Source: Mycolicibacterium pulveris
GTDB lineage: Bacteria > Actinomycetota > Actinomycetes > Mycobacteriales > Mycobacteriaceae
Direction: 5' to 3'
DNA length: 64,000 bases
NCBI RefSeq assembly: GCF_010725725.1
Contig: NZ_AP022599.1
Span: forward strand, 4,030,001 to 4,094,000
The translations under genes were made by a program, and so were the position numbers. Below are positions 8,918 to 17,724 of the stretch, piece after piece. Every line of letters begins with the position of its first letter. Position 1 is the first letter of the stretch. The notes under the pieces are model-generated. The model ran no database searches. It saw nothing but the letters and a program-made list of their open reading frames with translations, and was not told the DNA's origin.

Positions 8918-10282
8918 TCAGTTGATGACGGCGGCTTCCTTGCGTTCGGTGATCGGCCGGGCGAGCTCCTGTTCGTCGCAGATGCGTTGCAGCTTCTCGA
9001 GCGTCTCGTCGAGCCCGGGCCCGAGCGGCTTGCTGGGCGTGAACGTGGCGGGCAGATTGCGCATGCCCTGGATGACGCCGATGGTGTCGTAGTGCACGGT
9101 GCCTTCCGGATCACACACGTAGTCGGGCATCCGGTCGAGCACCGCCGTCAGCATCGACTTGAACACGGTGCGCGCGACGTTGGACCCGGCACAGCGGTGC
9201 ACACCGATGCCGAAGCTGAAGTGCCGGTTGCCTTTTCGGTCCAGCACGATCTCGTTGGGCTTGTCGAACACCGCCGGGTCGCGGTTGGCCATCGCCCATG
9301 ACAGCCACAGCCGCTCGTACTTCTTGAACTGCTGACCCTCGACCTCGACATCCTCGGCGAAGGTGCGGCCGTCACCGGGTGCGGGGGTGAAGAAACGCAG
9401 GAACTCCTCGGTCGCGGGGTGCAACAGCGTGTCGCGCTCCCGGCTGAGACGCTCGCGCTCGTCGGGATGCTCACCGAGCCACTCCAGGGCATGCGCGGTC
9501 AGCGCGGTGGTGGTGTCGAAGCCACCGCCGATGATCAGCCCGAGATTGCCCAGGATCTCCATGTCGGGGGCGGGCTCGCCGTCGATGCGCAGTTGCAGCA
9601 GCGCGTTGACCAGGCCGGGCCGCGGGTTCTCCCGGATCTCCATCATGTTGTTGATGATGTCGATACCCATTTCGCGGTGCTGCTCGTTGACCTTCTCGCG
9701 CTCCGGGGCGTGTTCGGGCGTGTACACCGAGGCGTGGGTGGGCTCGCTGTAGACGTTCCACTTCTTGAGGTCGATGCCCATCATCGCGAGCGTTAACACC
9801 GCGGGCACCACGTTGGCCAGATGCTCGACGAAGTCGATCCGGCCGCTCTCGATGTGCTCGTCGAGCGCGGCGCGGGTGATCTCATCGACGAAGGGCTCCC
9901 AGCGCTTGATCGCCGCCGGCGACAGGTAGGGGTTCAGCGCCCCGCGGTACATGCTGTGCTCGGGCTCGTCCATCTCCAGGATGCCGCCACGAACGACGGT
10001 GGCACGGCTGGCTTTCGGGATCGTGATGCCCTGGAAGGGCGTCTCGCCGCTGATGTCGTGGTGGTTGGACACCACCGGACAGCGGGCCAGTTCGAACACG
10101 TATCGACTGCCCGCGGCGACCCAGTGCCCACCGTAGGTGTCGGTCCACGCGATCGGGCACCGGGACTGCATCTCCTCGGTGATCTTTTCGAACTGCAGCC
10201 GATACTCCGGCGTGTGGCGGTCGAAGTGGTACCGATTCTTCTTGCGGTCGCTGTCGGCGGCGCTCAAGTCGTCGACGGTCAC
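8918..10282 (-). CDS. Cytochrome P450
   Basis: 454 residues. The I-helix motif GGGFDTTTALTAH and the heme loop FSFGIGVHRCAG (Cys364) are intact, and the ExxR helix is present upstream. It should be a soluble class I P450 taking electrons from a ferredoxin; a 64-residue ferredoxin gene ends 25 nt upstream in the same operon. The operon also encodes two SDRs, so the predicted sequence is hydroxylation followed by alcohol oxidation. The family number and substrate cannot be set by eye. Confidence 0.92.
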   Translation of the reverse strand: MTVDDLSAADSDRKKNRYHFDRHTPEYRLQFEKITEEMQSRCPIAWTDTYGGHWVAAGSRYVFELARCPVVSNHHDISGETPFQGITIPKASRATVVRGGILEMDEPEHSMYRGALNPYLSPAAIKRWEPFVDEITRAALDEHIESGRIDFVEHLANVVPAVLTLAMMGIDLKKWNVYSEPTHASVYTPEHAPEREKVNEQHREMGIDIINNMMEIRENPRPGLVNALLQLRIDGEPAPDMEILGNLGLIIGGGFDTTTALTAHALEWLGEHPDERERLSRERDTLLHPATEEFLRFFTPAPGDGRTFAEDVEVEGQQFKKYERLWLSWAMANRDPAVFDKPNEIVLDRKGNRHFSFGIGVHRCAGSNVARTVFKSMLTAVLDRMPDYVCDPEGTVHYDTIGVIQGMRNLPATFTPSKPLGPGLDETLEKLQRICDEQELARPITERKEAAVIN

Positions 10283-10307
10283 GTCTGGTCTCCTGTGTTC
10301 TGCTCGG

Positions 10308-10502
10308 TCACTCTTCGATCGTGATGGCCTGTTCAGGACAGGACTGCGCGGCTTCGCGCACCGCGTCCTCTTGATCCGGCGGAACCACTTCGTTCACCGG
10401 TGATGATGTGCCGTCGATGTCGCTGAGCTGGAAGGAATCTGGGGCGATCATCGCGCACAGCGTGTGGCCCTGGCACCGTTGTTGGTCGACGAAAACCTTC
10501 AC
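10308..10502 (-). CDS. [3Fe-4S] ferredoxin
   Basis: A 64-residue ferredoxin starting at GTG 10502. The cluster motif is C10-x2-H13-x2-C16 with the third ligand at Cys55-Pro, the pattern of mycobacterial 3Fe-4S ferredoxins in which His or another residue replaces the second Cys of a 4Fe-4S protein. It sits between the mycofactocin SDR and the P450, so it is the likely direct electron donor to that P450. A longer frame continues upstream through the SDR gene but is only its shadow. Confidence 0.9.
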   Translation of the reverse strand: MKVFVDQQRCQGHTLCAMIAPDSFQLSDIDGTSSPVNEVVPPDQEDAVREAAQSCPEQAITIEE

Positions 10503-10519
10503 TTGCGTTGACCTCCCGC

Positions 10520-11380
10520 CTAGTTGTGGTAGTCGTACCACTTGAGGTAGCCGCCGGCGTCCACCCGTATCTGCATGCCGGTGACGTAACGGGCCTCGTC
10601 GGAGGCCAGCCACAACACCGCGTTGCTGATGTCGACCGGCTCGATCCACGGCACCTTCATGGCCTGCTGCACATAGAACACCGGCTCGGCGTCCTCGAGC
10701 GTCGGCTTCTCCAGGTCCGGCCGAAACGACCGGTACATCGGTTCGCTGCGCAGCATGTCGGTGTTGCAGTTGGTCGGATGCACGACGTTGGCGCGGATAC
10801 CGCGCGGCGCCAACTCGGTCGCCAGATCGTGCACGTACGCGGACAGCGCGCGCTTGGAGTGCACGTAGGCCATGCCGCCGGGGTCGCCGCCGGGATCGTT
10901 CTTCTGATGGGTGTCCATCAGCGCGGCGGTGGATCCGGTCGCCACGATCGCCGCGCCCTCGGTCAGGTGCGGCAGCGCGACGTTGATCGCGTTGATGGTG
11001 CCGACCAGGTTGGTGTTGATGACATCGACCCAAGCCTGAAGCGGCGGTTGGCCTTTCATGCCCGCCACGCCGGCCTGTGCGACGACGATGTCGACCTTGC
11101 CGAATTCGGCGATGCCGCGTTCGAGCGCCTCACGCAGCTGGGCGGCTTCGCGCACGTCGGCCTGGGCGGTCACCACTCCGCGGCCCGTCTTCTCGACCAG
11201 CTTGCCGGTCTCCTCGAGGTCCTCCGGGGTCGCCATCGGGTAGCCGATGGTCGGGATGTCCTGGCACAGGTCGACGGCGATGACGTCGGCGCCCTCTTCG
11301 GCGAGCCGCACCGCGTGGCTGCGGCCCTGCCCGCGCGCCGCGCCGGTGACGAATGCGACCTTTCCTTGTACGCGTCCCAC
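10520..11380 (-). CDS. Mycofactocin-coupled SDR family oxidoreductase
   Basis: 286 residues. The cofactor loop TGAARGQG is followed by an insertion (DLCQDIPTIGYPMATPEDLEE) typical of the mycofactocin-dependent SDR group, whose NAD is not exchanged. The catalytic pair is in MAYVHSKRAL. Known biology: such enzymes pass electrons from alcohols to mycofactocin rather than to free NAD. Transcribed with a second SDR (27 nt upstream) and with ferredoxin and P450 downstream. The likely substrate is the hydroxyl made by the P450. Confidence 0.88.
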   Translation of the reverse strand: MGRVQGKVAFVTGAARGQGRSHAVRLAEEGADVIAVDLCQDIPTIGYPMATPEDLEETGKLVEKTGRGVVTAQADVREAAQLREALERGIAEFGKVDIVVAQAGVAGMKGQPPLQAWVDVINTNLVGTINAINVALPHLTEGAAIVATGSTAALMDTHQKNDPGGDPGGMAYVHSKRALSAYVHDLATELAPRGIRANVVHPTNCNTDMLRSEPMYRSFRPDLEKPTLEDAEPVFYVQQAMKVPWIEPVDISNAVLWLASDEARYVTGMQIRVDAGGYLKWYDYHN

Positions 11381-11407
11381 TACTTTGTGTCCTTTCGTTT
11401 TCGGCAG

Positions 11408-12106
11408 TTAGGTGTTTCGGCCGCCGTTGACGCCCAAGATCTGCCCGGTGATGTAGCCCGCCTCCTCGGAGACGAGGAATGCGCAAGCGGCCGCGATGTC
11501 CTCGGGCCTGCCGATGCGGCGCACCGGCGTGGTCTCGATGCTCTCCTGGACCTTGAGATAGCCGCGCTCTTCGGACTTGCGCAGCATCGGGGTGTCGATG
11601 AATCCGGGCGGCACCGCGTTGACGGTGATGCCGGCGGGCCCGTACTCCAGCGCCAGGGACTTGGTCAGCCCGTTGACCGCCGACTTGGCCGCCACATACG
11701 GCGACATGAAGGGCTGCCCCGAGTGGGTGCTGGAGGAGGAGATGTTGACGATGCGGCCCCATCCCGCCTCGATCATGTCGGGCAGCACGGCCTGCACACA
11801 GTGGAAGACGCCGTTGAGGTTGACGTCGATCACCCGCTGCCAGTCTTCGAACGAGATGTCGGTGAAGCGTTTGAAGCGCTCGAGCCCGGCCGCGTTGACC
11901 AACACCGTGACCGGTCCCAGTTGGGCCCGCACCGCCGCCAGCGCGTCGTCGATCTGCGCGCGACTGGTCACGTCGGCGGTGAACGCGAACTCGGCGTCGG
12001 ATGGGGTGATGTCGATCGTGGCGACGTGTAAGCCGTCGGCGCGCAACCGTTGCGCGACAGCCAGCCCGATGCCCGAGCCACCACCGGTCACGACGGCGTT
12101 CTTCAT
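11408..12106 (-). CDS. SDR family oxidoreductase (FabG-like)
   Basis: 232 residues with TGGGSGIG at the N-terminus, NAAG in the middle, and catalytic Ser, Tyr and Lys in SSSSTHSGQPFMSPYVAAKSA. The C-terminal GYITGQILGVNGG is typical of FabG-like reductases. It is the first gene of the minus-strand SDR-SDR-ferredoxin-P450 operon, with a GAGAAC/ACTCTC inverted repeat 46 nt before its start. Role: oxidation or reduction of a hydroxy/keto group; substrate unknown. Confidence 0.88.
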   Translation of the reverse strand: MKNAVVTGGGSGIGLAVAQRLRADGLHVATIDITPSDAEFAFTADVTSRAQIDDALAAVRAQLGPVTVLVNAAGLERFKRFTDISFEDWQRVIDVNLNGVFHCVQAVLPDMIEAGWGRIVNISSSSTHSGQPFMSPYVAAKSAVNGLTKSLALEYGPAGITVNAVPPGFIDTPMLRKSEERGYLKVQESIETTPVRRIGRPEDIAAACAFLVSEEAGYITGQILGVNGGRNT

Positions 12107-12151
12107 GCCACCGCCCGAGGATCAACCATCAAGAATCGTCCTTCCGATTAT

Positions 12152-12166
12152 GAGAACCGTACTCTC
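12152..12166. promoter_or_regulatory. Candidate operator GAGAAC-N3-ACTCTC (imperfect)
   Basis: An imperfect inverted repeat (GAGAAC, CGT, ACTCTC) in the 264-bp divergent region between the SDR operon and aldehyde dehydrogenase. On the minus strand CATAAT overlaps its left edge as a possible -10 element for the SDR operon. The half-site and 3-bp spacing match the perfect site at 37027-37041. A perfect palindrome CGGGATC-TGC-GATCCCG (12166-12182) abuts it, so two factors may bind here. Confidence 0.4.
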
Positions 12167-12182
12167 GGGATCTGCGATCCCG
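12166..12182. promoter_or_regulatory. Perfect 17-bp dyad CGGGATC-N3-GATCCCG
   Basis: A seven-base perfect inverted repeat with a TGC centre, lying in the divergent intergenic region and touching the GAGAAC/ACTCTC repeat. It could be an operator for either flanking gene. The remaining intergenic sequence up to 12370 holds no gene that I can support. Confidence 0.4.
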
Positions 12183-12370
12183 CAAGACAGCACCCCTATT
12201 TCATTCGCACTGGTGAGACGTTTGGGAGCCGATTGTCGCACCGTTTATCGCAGGCAGCGGGGATTCCGGTCATTTCCTTGAGTTCTCTTGTCGCGAATGT
12301 ATGATTCGCCGGGGATGAGAATGAAGTTTCCATCACATTGCGCCAGATGGGACGTGTGTTGAGGAGGACG

Positions 12371-13870
12371 ATGCAGGAAGCGACCACGGTCCCAGGAGCC
12401 GACCCGGCGGCCGACCCCGCCGCCGCGAAAGTCGACCGACGCATGTTGATAGACGGGCGGCTGCTCGAGACCTCGCGGACGTTTCCCTCTCTCAATCCCG
12501 CCACCGGCGCGGTGCTCGGTCACGCGCCCGACGCCACCGTCGCCGACGCCCAAGCGGCAGTCGCGGCGGCCCGTCGGGCGTTCGACGAAACCACCTGGGC
12601 CACCGACACCGAATTACGCATTCGCTGCCTCGAACAGTTCCATCAAGCGCTCGTCGACCATCGCGACGAACTCGCCGCCCTCACCATCGCCGAGGTCGGT
12701 GCGACGCCCGCCCTGTGCACCGGAGCGCAACTCGACCAGCCGATCGCGATCGTGCGGTACTACGCCGATCTGCTGAAGAGCTACCCGATGACCGAAGACC
12801 TCGGCAACATCGAGAGCCGCGGCATGCAACATCACCGCTGGGTGGAAAAGGAAGCCGCCGGGGTGGTGGCGGCGATCATCGCCTACAACTATCCCAACCA
12901 GCTGGCGCTGGCCAAGCTGGGACCCGCGCTGGCCGCCGGGTGCACGGTGATCCTCAAGGCGGCACCCGACACCCCGCTGATCACCCTGGCGCTCGGTGAG
13001 CTGATCGCCAACCACACCGACATCCCCGCCGGCGTCGTCAACGTGCTCAGCGGGGCCGATCCCGAGGTGGGTGCCGCACTGACCACCAGCGCCGACGTCG
13101 ACATGGTCACCTTCACGGGTTCCACGCCGACCGGCAGGCGGATCATGGCGGCCGCCAGCGACACCCTCAAGCGCGTCTTCCTGGAACTGGGCGGCAAGTC
13201 CGCCGCGATCGTGCTCGACGACGGCGACTTCAACACCGCGGCGTTGTTCACCGCGTTCAGCATGGTCACCCACGCCGGGCAGGGCTGTGCGCTGACGTCG
13301 CGGCTGCTGGTACCTCGCAAGCACCACGACGAGATCGTGGAACTCGTCAAGAACAACTTCGCGCTGGTGCGCTACGGAGATCCGGCCGACCCCGCCACCT
13401 ACATGGGTCCGCTGATCAGCGAGAAGCAGCGAGACAAGGTCGACGGCATGGTCAAACGCGCCGTCGAGGCCGGCGCCACGCTGGTCACCGGCGGGGAGAA
13501 GGTCGACCCCGGCTTCTTCTACACCCCGACGCTGTTGACCGACGTCGACCCGGACAGCGAGATCGCCCAGGACGAGGTGTTCGGCCCGGTGCTGGCCGTC
13601 ATCGCCTACGAGGACGACGACGACGCGGTGCGCATCGCCAACAACTCCATCTACGGGTTGTCCGGTGCGGTGTTCGGCAGCCAAGACCGGGCGCTGGCCG
13701 TGGCCCGTCGCATCCGCACCGGCACGTTCTCCATCAACGGCGGCAACTACTTCAGCCCCGACAGCCCGTTCGGCGGCTACAAGCAATCGGGGATCGGACG
13801 CGAGATGGGCACCGCGGGGTTGGAGGAGTTCTTGGAGTCCAAGACGTTCGCGACGGTGGTGGACGAATGA
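12371..13870 (+). CDS. Aldehyde dehydrogenase family protein
   Basis: 499 residues with the NAD-ALDH fold: TFTGSTPTGR, catalytic general base in LELGGKSA, nucleophile Cys306 in GQGCALTS, and the C-terminal motif EVFGPVLAV. The start ATG at 12371 follows GAGGAGGA at 12361-12368; a TTG 33 nt earlier is less likely. It ends in an ATGA overlap with the CoA-transferase. The predicted step is oxidation of an aldehyde to the acid, then CoA activation by the next enzyme, which follows logically from the P450/SDR operon on the other strand. Confidence 0.92.
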   Translation: MQEATTVPGADPAADPAAAKVDRRMLIDGRLLETSRTFPSLNPATGAVLGHAPDATVADAQAAVAAARRAFDETTWATDTELRIRCLEQFHQALVDHRDELAALTIAEVGATPALCTGAQLDQPIAIVRYYADLLKSYPMTEDLGNIESRGMQHHRWVEKEAAGVVAAIIAYNYPNQLALAKLGPALAAGCTVILKAAPDTPLITLALGELIANHTDIPAGVVNVLSGADPEVGAALTTSADVDMVTFTGSTPTGRRIMAAASDTLKRVFLELGGKSAAIVLDDGDFNTAALFTAFSMVTHAGQGCALTSRLLVPRKHHDEIVELVKNNFALVRYGDPADPATYMGPLISEKQRDKVDGMVKRAVEAGATLVTGGEKVDPGFFYTPTLLTDVDPDSEIAQDEVFGPVLAVIAYEDDDDAVRIANNSIYGLSGAVFGSQDRALAVARRIRTGTFSINGGNYFSPDSPFGGYKQSGIGREMGTAGLEEFLESKTFATVVDE

Positions 13871-15075
13871 GTAAGCCACTGGACGGAATCCGCGTCCTCG
13901 AGGTCGCGATGTACGGCTTCGTGCCGTCGGCGGGCGCCGTGCTGCGCGAGTGGGGCGCCGACGTCATCAAGGTCGAACACGCCGTGACCGGAGATCCCCA
14001 GCGCGGGCTGCGCCAGACCGGGTTGCTGCGGGTCGAAGGCGACCCCAACCCCAACATCGAACACGCCAACCGGGGCAAGCGCAGCATCGGGCTGGACATG
14101 TCGGTGCCGGAGGGCAAGGAGATCCTCCTCGACCTCGCACGGCGCGCGGACGTGTTCCTCACCAGCTTCCTGCCCGCCCACCGGCAGAAGTTCGGCATCG
14201 ACGTGGACGACATCCGCGCGGTGAATCCGAAGATCATCTACGCGCGAGGCAGCGCGCTGGGCCCACGCGGAGAGGAGTCGGTCAAGGGCGGCTACGACAT
14301 GACTGCGTTCTGGTGCCGGGCGGGCACCGCCGCCACGATCACCCCGCCGGGCACACCCGGCATGGTCGGCCCGCCCGGACCGGCCTACGGCGACACCATC
14401 TCCGGTACCAACCTCGCCGGTGGGATCGCCGCGGCGCTGCTCAAGCGGGAACGCACCGGCGAGGCATCGGTGGTCGACGTGTCCCTGCTGGGCAGCGGCC
14501 TGTGGTCGCTGGGGCATACCGTCGCGCTGACCAAGCACCTCGGCGAACGCATGGAGGCGTTTCCGCCCGGCGTGCACGGTTCGCCGATCAACCCGCTCGT
14601 CGGGCTGTACCCGACCGCGGATGACCGCTACATCTCCTTTGTGATGATGCAGCCCACCAAGTTCTGGGCCGATGTGTGCCGGCACATGGACCTCGAGGAG
14701 CTCATCGACGACCCGCGGTTCGCCACCGCCGAGTCGATCGCCGAGAACACCGAGGTCGCCGCGGAGATCCTCAAGGAGACGATGGCCAAGCGTCCGCTCG
14801 CCGAGTGGAGCGAGCGGTTCGCGACGCTGCTCGGACCGTGGGCCCCGGTGCAGGACACCCTGCAGGCCGCCGAGGATGCCCAGATCCGCGCGAACGAATA
14901 CCTGGTGCAGGCCGGTGAGCTCGAACTGGTCGCGAACCCAGTGCAATTTGATGTCAAGGCTCCAGAAACCGGACCCGCGCCGGGTTTTGCAGAGCAAACT
15001 GACGAAATCTTGCTGGAACTCGGTTTGGATTGGGACCGCATCATCGAACTCAAGACAGCCGGCGCTGTCACCTAG
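13867..15075 (+). CDS. Family III CoA-transferase (CaiB/BaiF)
   Basis: 402 residues of the CaiB/BaiF family. The catalytic Asp is Asp144 in GGYDMTAF; the N-terminal EWGADVIKVEH and RGKRSIGLDMSVPEGKE blocks are characteristic. It transfers CoA from a donor thioester to a carboxylate. Translation is coupled to the aldehyde dehydrogenase (ATGA). The next gene starts 26 nt downstream. It provides ligase-free activation of the acid made by the aldehyde dehydrogenase; donor and acceptor are unknown. Confidence 0.9.
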   Translation: MSKPLDGIRVLEVAMYGFVPSAGAVLREWGADVIKVEHAVTGDPQRGLRQTGLLRVEGDPNPNIEHANRGKRSIGLDMSVPEGKEILLDLARRADVFLTSFLPAHRQKFGIDVDDIRAVNPKIIYARGSALGPRGEESVKGGYDMTAFWCRAGTAATITPPGTPGMVGPPGPAYGDTISGTNLAGGIAAALLKRERTGEASVVDVSLLGSGLWSLGHTVALTKHLGERMEAFPPGVHGSPINPLVGLYPTADDRYISFVMMQPTKFWADVCRHMDLEELIDDPRFATAESIAENTEVAAEILKETMAKRPLAEWSERFATLLGPWAPVQDTLQAAEDAQIRANEYLVQAGELELVANPVQFDVKAPETGPAPGFAEQTDEILLELGLDWDRIIELKTAGAVT

Positions 15076-15101
15076 GTAGCTGAGAGGTTCTGGATCCGCC
15101 C

Positions 15102-16277
15102 ATGCCCCACGTCGCGTCGATCGGCACCTATCTGCCGTGCTGGGGAACACCCACACGACGGGTGCCCGGCGACGACGAGGATGCCATCACGTTGGCGGTG
15201 GAGGCAGGCCGAGCGGCGTTGCTGGCGAGCGGGGCAGTAGAACGGGTGGTGCTGGTCAGCCGCAACATGCCGATGCTGGAGAGCAGTAGCGCCGCGGTGC
15301 TGCTCGCCGGGCTGGGCCTGGATCCGGAGTTGGAGGTCGACGAACGGCTCGGTGGGGCGCCCGCGACCGTCGATGCGCTCAGCTCGGCGCGCCCGCGCAC
15401 CCTGATCATCGGCAGCGACCTGGAGCCGGCCGGCGCGGCCGCGGTCCTGACCTCCGAGCGTGGTCTGAAGGTTCGCACCGCGGCCCGCATCGCGCGCAGC
15501 CTTCCGGTGCGCACGCGCAAGGGGACCGGCGATGTGCACGACTATGGCGACCCCCGGTTACTGCACGAGCGCGGACTCATGGCTTCGTTGGATGCGGCCT
15601 GGTTGGACACCCCCGCCGCTGTGGCCGGCGTGGATCATGACCGCGCGGTGGAGCTGAGCGTCGGTGATCCCCCGCCGCTGCCGACCACCGGCGCGAGCTC
15701 GAGCCTGTTCGCGCTCGCCGGGATGGCCGAACGAGGCGTGACGGGCCCGTTGGTGGCGGTCGAACAAGCCACGCTGTCGGGTATCAGTGTCTCCGACGGG
15801 ATGGCCGAACTGCACCGCCGCGAGCCAACGGCGCGGCCGATGCCTGACGGCCAGTACGTCACCGACGCGGACCTGCCGATCTCCCTGGCCGCCTACGAGC
15901 GGGCCTTTGAGGCCAAAACCCGTTGGGAAGCCGGGAAGTTCGCGGACAGCGACACGCTGGACTTTCCGCCGCGGTACCGGCTGGCAGACGACGGCGCCCT
16001 GTCCACCGGCTACGAGCTGGTGCCCCTGCCCAGGACGGGCACGGTGTACACCGAGACCACGGTGCAGATGCCGGTGCCCGGGCTTCGCACGCCCTACTCG
16101 CTGGTGATCGTCGAGCTCGACGGCGTCGGGGTCCGTGCGCTGGTCAAGGTGACCGGGGCAGTGCCGGGCACGGTGGACATCGGCACGCGTGGCCGGTTGG
16201 CGTTGCGTCGCGTGGCGGTGCGCTCCGGGGTGCCCGACTACGGCTACATGTTCGAGCCGGAGCAGGCGGCGGCATGA
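15102..16277 (+). CDS. Thiolase-fold/OB-fold (DUF35) fusion protein, apparently lacking catalytic Cys
   Basis: 391 residues. Residues 1-265 resemble a 3-hydroxy-3-methylglutaryl-CoA synthase/KAS III-like half (two ASSS/LAG-type segments) and residues 270-391 resemble a DUF35 rubredoxin-OB domain (RTGTVYTETTVQ, SLVIVELDGVGVRALVKVTG). Only one Cys is present, near residue 13, outside any active-site context, and the zinc-ribbon cysteines of DUF35 are missing. It may therefore be a structural partner of the thiolase at 16558, as DUF35 proteins are for SCP2-type thiolases. Its stop forms ATGA with the first unit of the 71-bp repeat array. Confidence 0.7.
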   Translation: MPHVASIGTYLPCWGTPTRRVPGDDEDAITLAVEAGRAALLASGAVERVVLVSRNMPMLESSSAAVLLAGLGLDPELEVDERLGGAPATVDALSSARPRTLIIGSDLEPAGAAAVLTSERGLKVRTAARIARSLPVRTRKGTGDVHDYGDPRLLHERGLMASLDAAWLDTPAAVAGVDHDRAVELSVGDPPPLPTTGASSSLFALAGMAERGVTGPLVAVEQATLSGISVSDGMAELHRREPTARPMPDGQYVTDADLPISLAAYERAFEAKTRWEAGKFADSDTLDFPPRYRLADDGALSTGYELVPLPRTGTVYTETTVQMPVPGLRTPYSLVIVELDGVGVRALVKVTGAVPGTVDIGTRGRLALRRVAVRSGVPDYGYMFEPEQAAA

Positions 16278-16557
16278 GGGACCGAAGGCGAGCGCGAGCG
16301 AGGATCGCAGCGAAGCGAGGACCGGAACGAGCGGGAGCCGAGGCATGAGGACCCGAAGGCGAGCGCGAGCGAGGATCGCAGCGAAGCGAGGACCGGAACG
16401 AGCGGGAGCCGAGGCATGAGGACCCGAAGGCGAGCGCGAGCGAGGATCGCAGCGAAGCGAGGACCGGAACGAGCGGGAGCCGAGGCATGAGGACCCGAAG
16501 GCGAGCGCGAGCGAGGATCGCAGCGAAGCGAGGACCGGAACGAGCGGGAGCCGAGGC
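16274..16557 (+). repeat. Four tandem 71-bp MIRU-like repeats, each a coupled 24-codon mini-ORF
   Basis: Four copies of a 71-bp unit begin at ATGs 16274, 16345, 16416 and 16487. They are nearly identical; the first differs slightly (GGGACC for GGACCC). Each unit reads ATG to TGA as 24 residues (MRTRRRARARIAAKRGPER then AGAEA; the first has D for T), and each TGA overlaps the next ATG as ATGA. The chain starts at the stop of the OB-fold gene and ends at the ATG of the thiolase (16558). This matches the known behaviour of mycobacterial interspersed repetitive units, which carry small ORFs overlapping their neighbours. There are no spacers, so it is not CRISPR. Confidence 0.9.
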
Positions 16558-17724
16558 ATGAGGAACGTCGCGATCGTCGGCGCCGGAATGACGGCCTTCG
16601 GCGAGCATTTCGCGCTCGGTATCAAGGACCTGCTGCCGATGGCGTTCGCCGAGTGCGCGGCCAGCGTGGACAAGGGCGTGGCGAAGCAGGACCTGCAGGC
16701 GGCGTGGTTCGGTGCGATGGGCACCGCCGACGGGTTTCCCGCCGGTATCCTCGCCGACACTCTGGGATTGCCCGATCTGCCGGTGACCCGGGTGGAAAAC
16801 TCGTGCGCCACAGGCAATGACGCCGTGCGCAACGCGCTGTTCGCCGTCGCCTCGGGCGCATACGACGTCGCCCTGGTCATGGGGGCCGACAAGCTGCGCG
16901 ACACCACCTCGGCGGAGATGGTGTGGGAATGGGAGTCGATGACGCGCGACATGGCATGGGACTACGCCCTCGGGCTGGTCTCGCCGGCCGGGTTCGCGCT
17001 GCATGTTCGCCGCTACCTGCACGAGTCGCCCGCGACACGCGAACACCTCGCCATGGTGGCGGTGAAGAACCACCGCCACGGCGTCAACAACCCCAAGGCG
17101 CGACTGCGGTTCGAGATCACCATCGAGCAGGCCCTTGAGGCGCCGGTGATCGTCACCCCCTTCGGGTTATACGACTGTGCCCCGCAGAGTGACGGCGCCG
17201 CAGCGCTGATCCTGGCGGCCGAAGACGTGGTCGACCGCTTCACCGACCGGCCGGTGTGGGTCAGAGGAGTGGGCCTGGGCCTGGATTCGGTGATGCACCA
17301 GCACAAGCCGGATATGACGACGTTTCCCGCGACGGTCCGGGCGGCCAAGCAGGCATTCGCGATGGCAGGCATGACGCCCGCCGACATCGACGTGGCCGAA
17401 GTTCACGATTTCTTTACAGGCATCGAGTTGATCAGCTATGAAGATCTGGGCTTCGCGGAGCGATTCGGCGGCTACAAGCTCATCGAGACCGAAGTCACCA
17501 GTGTTGGCGGCGCATTGCCGGTCAACCCCAGCGGCGGACTGAAGGCCAAGGGCCACCCGCCCGGGGCCACCGGCGTCGCGCAATGCGTGGAGCTTTTCCA
17601 ACAGCTCCGTGGGGAGGCGGTCAACCAGGTGGACGGAGCGCGAATCGCCTTGGCGCACAATATCGGGGGCCCGACGGCCGTGTCCGCCGTCACGATCCTG
17701 GAGGGAGCCGGTGATGGCTGTTAG
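16558..17724 (+). CDS. Thiolase / acetyl-CoA acetyltransferase (SCP2-type)
   Basis: 388 residues. Nucleophile Cys83 lies in ENSCATGN, the VHDFF motif near residue 282 is that of SCP2-type thiolases, and GGLKAKGHPPGATG retains the catalytic His. The last box reads HNIGG instead of the CxG of degradative thiolases, as usual in this subgroup. It should cleave or condense a 3-ketoacyl-CoA, possibly with the OB-fold protein upstream. The start sits at the end of the repeat array in an ATGA, so its translation may depend on ribosomes crossing the mini-ORFs. It overlaps yrbEA by 11 nt. Confidence 0.9.
   Translation: MRNVAIVGAGMTAFGEHFALGIKDLLPMAFAECAASVDKGVAKQDLQAAWFGAMGTADGFPAGILADTLGLPDLPVTRVENSCATGNDAVRNALFAVASGAYDVALVMGADKLRDTTSAEMVWEWESMTRDMAWDYALGLVSPAGFALHVRRYLHESPATREHLAMVAVKNHRHGVNNPKARLRFEITIEQALEAPVIVTPFGLYDCAPQSDGAAALILAAEDVVDRFTDRPVWVRGVGLGLDSVMHQHKPDMTTFPATVRAAKQAFAMAGMTPADIDVAEVHDFFTGIELISYEDLGFAERFGGYKLIETEVTSVGGALPVNPSGGLKAKGHPPGATGVAQCVELFQQLRGEAVNQVDGARIALAHNIGGPTAVSAVTILEGAGDGC

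Noticed and set aside
10508..12031. 507-codon plus-strand ORF
   Set aside because: Antisense to two SDR genes with intact motifs; its translation has no domain and unnatural composition.
16274..16557. CRISPR array
   Set aside because: The repeats are directly adjacent with no spacers, unit length 71 bp, and no cas gene is present.
15558..16952. 464-codon minus-strand ORF spanning the repeat array
   Set aside because: Produced by the 71-bp repeats, which have no stop on that strand in one frame; contradicts two well-supported plus-strand genes.
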